Below are positions 5,349-9,424 of a stretch of DNA of 9,424 nt, piece by piece. Numbering within the stretch: position 1 is the stretch's first letter; every line of letters begins with the position of its first letter. Origin of the DNA: CAZDHT01 sp964505325 (lineage in GTDB: Bacteria > Planctomycetota > PUPC01); contig CAZDHT010000219.1 in assembly GCA_964505325.1 (NCBI GenBank), positions 1 to 9,424 of the forward strand, in the 5' to 3' direction. A program made the translations under genes and the position numbers. Below the pieces are notes generated by a model. That model was given only the letters and a program-made list of their open reading frames with translations. It was not told where the DNA came from and searched no databases.

Positions 5349-6755
5349 CTACCAGGATCGGAACACGGTGTAGACCAGCTTCGTCTTGCCGTTTGCCTTG
5401 ACCGGCACCCGCCACTCCATCCGCGCGGCGTCGAGCTGCTTGCCCTGCACCGGCTCGCCGTCCACTTCCTGCTTCTCGATGCGCGAGCCGTGATACACGT
5501 TCGCCTCGACGCGGATCTCGACGTCGGTCTCCTTGTGGTTGCGCAGCTCGACCGACTGCGTGTAGCGGTTCCAACGTTTGCCCGACTGGTACGCCGTCTG
5601 CTTCGACTCGCCGATGATGTCGAACGCATCACCGATGTAGAGCTTGACCTTCTCGTCGCGCGGGGTGTGGTCGATCTGGTCTTCGCCGATGAACTCGAGC
5701 GAGCCGTCCGCCTCGTCCTTCTGGTACACCCGCACCTTGCCCTTCGGCAGCGCGATGCCGAGTTTGTTTTTCTTCGTGTTCTCGAACTCGACCATCACGC
5801 GCGGCCGCTTCGCGCCCACGTGATACAGGTAGAACTTGGTGACGGGCACGCCGAGCGCCGGCTCGATCAGCTCGATCTGCTTGACCTGGTTCTCGTTGAT
5901 TGTGCTCGGCCGGCCGAGCGTGTACATGTGGTACTCGGCGAAGCTCTTCTCCTGGAACCCGGCCTTGGCCTCCGCCGCTCTGCCCTTCCTGAGGTACTCG
6001 CGTTGGGGCACCGGGCGCGGCGTCACGCGATGCACGTCGCCCGCGATGAGCTTGATGCGGGCATCTCTGTAACGGGCGCCGGAGTTGTTGTTGACGGTCA
6101 CCCACCCGGCGAGGTCGATCTCCTTGTCGCCCTTCTTCAGTACCGCCGTGTAGTCGCAGTCCCACGAGACCTGGTTGGTCATGTACGCGATCTTGCACAG
6201 GTGCTTCCCCGCCTTCTCGCTCGCCACCTTCCACACCAGCGTCGGCTTCGTGATCAGCCCTTCCGGCAGCTCAGCGCAGGTCACGTCACGCACGGCGGAG
6301 CGATCGATGATCTGAATCTCCCCGCCGTCCGCCTTGGTGGCCAGGATCAGCTTGCCTCCCCCGGAGCTCTTCAGGTACCCGCTGACCTTCTTCGCTGCTT
6401 CGGACCCCGCCGCCTGGAGCGTCAGGTTGATCTTCTTGTCCAGGTACTTCTTCAGGATCTTGTCCGCGCTGACCAGGTCGAACTCGTAGTTCTGTTCGAG
6501 GATCTGGACGCCCTTCGGGTCGGTCAGCGACGTGAAGTGGACCGAGGTGGCGTCGATGGCCGAGGCCACGCCGGTGAACTTGAGCGTGTCGACGCCCTTC
6601 TTGAGGTCGAGGAGCCGCCGCTCCTTGACGACGCCGAAGTTCGCGTTGTAGATCGTGATCCCGACGCCCGGGCCCATGTCCAGCTCGGACTTCGCCGCGG
6701 CCAACACCGTCGGCGCGACCAGCACACACAGCACCGCACACACGAGCTTCTTCAT
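5349..6755 (-). CDS. Exported DUF4139 protein, second operon copy
   Basis: This 468-residue protein has a signal peptide (about 1-20). Residues 31-115 (GITIYNANFGVVKERRLLDLKKGVDTLKF) resemble the DUF4140-type N-terminal domain. Residues about 175-465 match DUF4139: YMTNQVSWDCDYTAVL (191-206), GWVTVNNNSGARYRDARIKLIAGDV (217-241) and GKVRVYQKDEADGSLEFIGEDQIDHTPRDEKV (339-370), then GDAFDI and a long beta-rich end. DUF4139 proteins, including the set labelled mucoidy inhibitor MuiA-like, have no settled biochemical role. The predicted structure is mostly beta with an exported location. Cys160, Cys187 and Cys200 are kept in the paralogue at 7698-9191. GGAGGAG (6762-6768) lies 6 nt before the ATG, and the preceding gene stops 15 bp upstream, so co-transcription is likely. 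The function is unknown. Confidence 0.88.
   Translation of the reverse strand: MKKLVCAVLCVLVAPTVLAAAKSELDMGPGVGITIYNANFGVVKERRLLDLKKGVDTLKFTGVASAIDATSVHFTSLTDPKGVQILEQNYEFDLVSADKILKKYLDKKINLTLQAAGSEAAKKVSGYLKSSGGGKLILATKADGGEIQIIDRSAVRDVTCAELPEGLITKPTLVWKVASEKAGKHLCKIAYMTNQVSWDCDYTAVLKKGDKEIDLAGWVTVNNNSGARYRDARIKLIAGDVHRVTPRPVPQREYLRKGRAAEAKAGFQEKSFAEYHMYTLGRPSTINENQVKQIELIEPALGVPVTKFYLYHVGAKRPRVMVEFENTKKNKLGIALPKGKVRVYQKDEADGSLEFIGEDQIDHTPRDEKVKLYIGDAFDIIGESKQTAYQSGKRWNRYTQSVELRNHKETDVEIRVEANVYHGSRIEKQEVDGEPVQGKQLDAARMEWRVPVKANGKTKLVYTVFRSW
6429..6677 (-). repeat. Duplicated coding block, copy in the 5349 gene
   Basis: This encodes residues 27-109 of the 468-residue DUF4139 protein. The 83 residues are identical to residues 31-113 of the upstream paralogue (8853-9101). 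By hand count the DNA differs at 16 of 249 positions, and every difference is silent. It is the best-conserved part of an intra-operon duplication that spans both whole genes. Confidence 0.85.
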
Positions 6756-6770
6756 TTGGCTCTCCTCCGT

Positions 6771-7685
6771 TTACTTGGCCAACTTGACCGTCGCGGGCCA
6801 GATCTCTTTGAGATGCTGCCCTTCCAGATTCATCTCCACCGCCTTGCCGCGAATGACGACGTTCTTTCCGCCGAGCTGCTCGAGCACCGCCACGCGCTTG
6901 GCCCCGGTGTACACCCGCCACTCGCCCACGAAGTAATAGCACTCCCGCTGGAGGGTGCTGGCCATAATCTCTCCCGGCTTCGGCTTGGGCTTGACCTTCA
7001 GCACGCCCGTGAACTCTCGCTCCTTGCCGCGCTGGTTCTTGTACCAGCGCTCGTCCGCGTGGAGCTTGTGCCACACGCCCGCTTGGACGGTCATCTTTCC
7101 GCCGACCTGGAACTCGGTGGTCGTGACCTTGAGCGTGCCGGTCCAGTAGGGTGCGCCGATCTTGACCCGGGTGTGCTCCGCCTTCCTGAACGTCATCGTC
7201 ACGTGCACCTTGTACTTACCGTCGGGCAGCGGCCGGCGGACCATAAGCTGCTGCCCCGGCTTCTTCGCACCGGGCTTCTCGGCGACGGGCACATAGCTCA
7301 GGGCCCTCGTCAGCGTGATCCTCGTGTTGGAGACCTTCCCGGGCGCAAGAAGCACGGGTATCGTGATTCGCGCGATCATCGGCCGGACGGTCACGGTCGG
7401 CTTGTACTTGGCCTTCGTCTTCACGTCCTCGAGCTCGCACCCCCACGAGCCGTTCGGGGTGTTGATCTCGTACACCCAGCAGTTGGCGTCGTACAGGGCC
7501 CACGCCTTGCGCGACGTGTTCTTCAGCTCGACGTTGAACGTGAGCGCCTGCCCGGCCGGGAAGTGCGTGGCCGCCGGCTTGATGCTAACGGCGAGCCCGT
7601 CCTTCTCGACCATGCCCGCCGTTTCCTCGGCCATCACCGGCGCCGCGAGCAGCCCGCAGAGCACGAGGAGCATGGTCGGCTTCAT
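6771..7685 (-). CDS. Exported protein of unknown function, two beta-rich domains
   Basis: I do not recognise this 304-residue protein. A signal peptide (1-19) ends at VMA/EE. Residues about 28-195 have the rhythm of an Ig-like beta-sandwich: LAVSIKPAATHFPAGQALTFNVELKN (31-56), LLAPGKVSNTRITLTRAL (112-129), LPDGKYKVHVTMTF (153-166) and TGTLKVTTTEFQV (182-194). Residues about 224-304 (GVLKVKPKP, then a Tyr-rich strand YYFVGEWRVYTGAKRVAVLEQLGGKNVVIRGKAVEM) could be an OB-like small barrel. Both fold ideas are inference. Cys69 and Cys83 could form a disulfide. It lies between the two DUF4139 paralogues with 12 and 15 bp gaps, and its AAGGAGG overlaps the stop of the gene before, so translation may be coupled. 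A shared job with the DUF4139 proteins is likely from context only. No enzyme motif is visible. Confidence 0.82.
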   Translation of the reverse strand: MKPTMLLVLCGLLAAPVMAEETAGMVEKDGLAVSIKPAATHFPAGQALTFNVELKNTSRKAWALYDANCWVYEINTPNGSWGCELEDVKTKAKYKPTVTVRPMIARITIPVLLAPGKVSNTRITLTRALSYVPVAEKPGAKKPGQQLMVRRPLPDGKYKVHVTMTFRKAEHTRVKIGAPYWTGTLKVTTTEFQVGGKMTVQAGVWHKLHADERWYKNQRGKEREFTGVLKVKPKPKPGEIMASTLQRECYYFVGEWRVYTGAKRVAVLEQLGGKNVVIRGKAVEMNLEGQHLKEIWPATVKLAK

Positions 7686-7697
7686 CGTCGTCCTCCT

Positions 7698-9191
7698 TCA
7701 CCACGAGCGGAACACGGTGTAAACCAGCTTCGTCTTGCCGTTGGCGGGGACCTTCACCCACCACTCCATCCGCGCGGCGTCGAGCCGCTTCCCCTCGACC
7801 GGCTTGCCGTCCACGGTCTGTTTCTCGAAGCGCGAGGCGCGCGAGACGTTGGCCTGCACGCGGATTTCTACCGCGTCGTCCTTGTGGTTGCGCAGCTCGA
7901 CCGACTGTGTGTAGCGGCTCCAGCGTTTGCCCGACTGGTACGCCGTCTGCTTCGACTCGCCGATGATGTCGAACGCGTCGCCGATGTAGAGCTTGACCTT
8001 CTCGTCGCGCGGGGTGTGGTCGATCTGGTCTTCGCCGATGAACTCGAGCGAGCCGTCCGCCTCGTCGCGCTGATACACCCGTACCTTGCCCCTCGGCAGC
8101 GCGATGCCGAGCTTGTTCTTCTTGCTGTTCTCGAACTCGACCATGACGCGCGGGCGCTTGGCGCCCACGTGATACAGGTAGAACTTGGTGACGGGCACAC
8201 CGAGCGCCGGCTCGATCAGCTCGATCTGCTTCACCTGCTTCTCATTGATCGTGCTGGGCCGACCGAGCGTGTACATGTGGTACTCGGCGAAGCTCTTCTC
8301 CTGGAAGCCGGCGGCCTTGTCCGCCGCCGCCGCGAGGGAGCGTTCCGCGCGCCCGTACGTCGGCGGGGTGACTCGGTGCACGTCCCCCGCAATCAGCTTG
8401 ATCTGTGCGTCCCTGTACCGTGCTCCCGTGTTGTTGTCGATGGTCACCCACCCGGCGAGGTCGATCTGCTCGTCGCCTTTCTTCAGCACTGCGGTGTAGT
8501 CGCACTTCCACGAGATACTGCTGGTCATGTAGGCGATCTTGCACAGGTGCTTCCCGGCCTTCTCGCTGGCCACCCGCCATACGAGGGTGGGCTTGGTGAT
8601 GAGGCCCTCGGGCAGCTCGGCGCAGGTGATGTCGCGCACGGCGGACCGGTCGATGATCTGAATCTCCCCGCCGTCCGCCTTCGAGGCCAGAATCAGCTTC
8701 CCGTCGGCGGGCCGCGGGTACGTCTGCACGTAGCGGCCCCAGCGGTCATAGTGCCCGACCGGTGTCGGCTGAGCGGCCGCGCCTCCGTGGCTCTTGAGGT
8801 AGCCCGTCGCCACCTGCGACTTCTCCGAGCCCGCTGCCTTCAGCGTCAAACGGATCTTCTTGTCCAGATACTTCTTGAGGATCTTGTCCGCGCTGACCAG
8901 GTCGAACTCGTAGTTCTGTTCGAGGATCTGGACGCCCTTCGGGTCGGTCAGCGATGTGAAGTGAACGGACGTGGCATCGATCGCCGACGCCACGCCGGTG
9001 AACTTGAGCGTGTCGACGCCCTTCTTGAGGTCGAGCAGCCGCCGCTCCTTCACCACCCCGAAGTTGGCGTTGTAGATCGTGATCCCCACGCCCGGCCCCA
9101 TCTGGAGCTCTGTCCCCCGGCTCGCCGGCTCCGCCGCCAGTGCCTCCGTTCCCAGTGCCAGGCAGGCAACGACTACCCACAGCTTCTTCAT
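7698..9191 (-). CDS. Exported DUF4139 protein, first operon copy
   Basis: This 497-residue protein is the first gene of a three-gene operon. The frame is open to 9224, but the ATG at 9191 is preferred: GGAGGAG (9198-9204) lies 6 nt upstream and the signal peptide MKKLWVVVACLALGTEALA starts there. The longer version would put a charged stretch before it and translate the ribosome site. Domains match the paralogue at 5349-6755: DUF4140-like (about 35-118) and DUF4139 (about 205-494). It differs by a 26-residue insert near 137-162 that includes GHYDRWGRYVQTYPRP, a linker rewritten around 277-293, and scattered changes. The tails end alike in VYTVFRSW. Retention of all 83 residues at 31-113 with only silent DNA change indicates that both copies are functional. 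The molecular role is unknown. Confidence 0.88.
   Translation of the reverse strand: MKKLWVVVACLALGTEALAAEPASRGTELQMGPGVGITIYNANFGVVKERRLLDLKKGVDTLKFTGVASAIDATSVHFTSLTDPKGVQILEQNYEFDLVSADKILKKYLDKKIRLTLKAAGSEKSQVATGYLKSHGGAAAQPTPVGHYDRWGRYVQTYPRPADGKLILASKADGGEIQIIDRSAVRDITCAELPEGLITKPTLVWRVASEKAGKHLCKIAYMTSSISWKCDYTAVLKKGDEQIDLAGWVTIDNNTGARYRDAQIKLIAGDVHRVTPPTYGRAERSLAAAADKAAGFQEKSFAEYHMYTLGRPSTINEKQVKQIELIEPALGVPVTKFYLYHVGAKRPRVMVEFENSKKNKLGIALPRGKVRVYQRDEADGSLEFIGEDQIDHTPRDEKVKLYIGDAFDIIGESKQTAYQSGKRWSRYTQSVELRNHKDDAVEIRVQANVSRASRFEKQTVDGKPVEGKRLDAARMEWWVKVPANGKTKLVYTVFRSW
8853..9101 (-). repeat. Duplicated coding block, copy in the 7698 gene
   Basis: This is the partner of 6429-6677 and encodes residues 31-113 of the 497-residue DUF4139 protein. 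It is about 94% identical in DNA by hand count. Differences are spread along the block, with the run of about 75 bases around 8882-8953 unchanged. Confidence 0.85.
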
Positions 9192-9252
9192 GCGGTTCTC
9201 CTCCACTCCGCTGTCGATGAGCATGCCTCCCCTGTGCTCTTGGCGTTCTTGC

Positions 9253-9258
9253 AGTATA
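9253..9258 (-). promoter_or_regulatory. Possible -10 box for the DUF4139 operon
   Basis: TATACT on the - strand (9258-9253) matches TATAAT at five of six positions. It would start transcription near 9246, leaving a leader of about 55 nt before the ATG at 9191. No good -35 box sits 16-18 bp upstream. A TTGAAA occurs further up the - strand (around 9306-9300) but at the wrong distance for this box. This may mean a regulated or alternative-sigma promoter, or a chance match. Confidence 0.35.
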
Positions 9259-9370
9259 GACGCTTCTGCTCGCGGCTATGTTCCCACTTTTCCGGGGTTT
9301 TTCAACAGGATTTTGCCGCAGGGGCCGCTATTGCATTGGAACCAGGCGCGGAGTGTCATGTGGTGGTAGA

Positions 9371-9424
9371 ATGGAACGGTTGCAGAAGATTCTGGCGCGC
9401 GCCGGCATTGCCTCGCGTCGGAAA
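9371..9424 (+). CDS. Pseudouridine synthase N-terminus (RluB/RsuA family), partial
   Basis: Only 18 codons are present, MERLQKILARAGIASRRK, before the window ends. This is the standard opening of the S4 RNA-binding domain in RluB/RsuA-type enzymes, which convert uridine to pseudouridine in ribosomal RNA. The exact target (23S or 16S) cannot be told from the S4 start alone, so no symbol is given. An ATG at 9358 in the same region meets a stop within four codons, so 9371 is the start. There is no strong Shine-Dalgarno sequence (only GGTGGT close by). TTGCAT (9331-9336) and TGTCAT (9354-9359), 17 bp apart, would make a weak promoter with a very short leader. The gene diverges from the DUF4139 operon. 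Confidence 0.82.
   Translation, partial: MERLQKILARAGIASRRK

Noticed and set aside
5349..9191. C-terminal Trp of both DUF4139 proteins as an outer-membrane beta-signal
   Set aside because: The alternation needed before the last aromatic residue is broken by Arg and Ser in FRSW, so outer-membrane barrel insertion is not supported.
9192..9224. Upstream start giving 11 more residues to the first DUF4139 protein
   Set aside because: The extra codons include the strong GGAGGAG site and would place charged residues before the signal peptide.

Overview
The window looks like chromosomal DNA from a GC-rich, free-living bacterium with many exported proteins. PA14, DUF4139 and secreted transglutaminase-like proteins, together with intergenic DNA packed with palindromic repeats, fit the Planctomycetota or a neighbouring PVC or candidate lineage best. 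This placement is inferred from gene types and style; no rRNA or other phylogenetic marker is complete here.

Layout. Positions 1-1206 hold no convincing gene. The stretch is a mosaic of inverted and direct repeats, including three foldback elements of about 100 bp (216-322, 672-772, 948-1055) that share no obvious sequence. On the + strand follow two tightly spaced genes for exported proteins: a lysine-rich protein with a possible small beta barrel (1207-1749) and a PA14 protein with a C-terminal TPR-like helix pair (1769-2575). A strong intrinsic terminator (2597-2629) closes this unit. Next comes an exported protein with beta-propeller-like repeats and a transglutaminase-like domain that keeps its Cys-His-Asp triad (2698-4488). 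It converges on a family 2 glycosyltransferase on the - strand (4505-5209), which has its own near-consensus sigma70-type promoter (TTGACA, 17 bp, TAGAAT).

Positions 9191 to 5349 on the - strand form a compact three-gene operon: a DUF4139 protein, an unrecognised exported protein, and a second DUF4139 protein closely related to the first. Gaps are 12-15 bp and each gene has a strong Shine-Dalgarno sequence. The two DUF4139 copies share a block of 83 identical residues whose DNA differs at 16 of 249 positions by hand count, all silent. Divergently, the first 18 codons of an RluB/RsuA-type pseudouridine synthase begin at 9371 and run off the edge.

How it fits together. Five of the six complete genes encode proteins with signal peptides, so the region mainly supplies envelope or secreted proteins of unknown function. 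The GT2 enzyme is the only complete cytoplasmic-type gene. No defence system, CRISPR array, transposase, tRNA or rRNA was found. The points most worth following are the repeat mosaic and the paralogue-X-paralogue operon.
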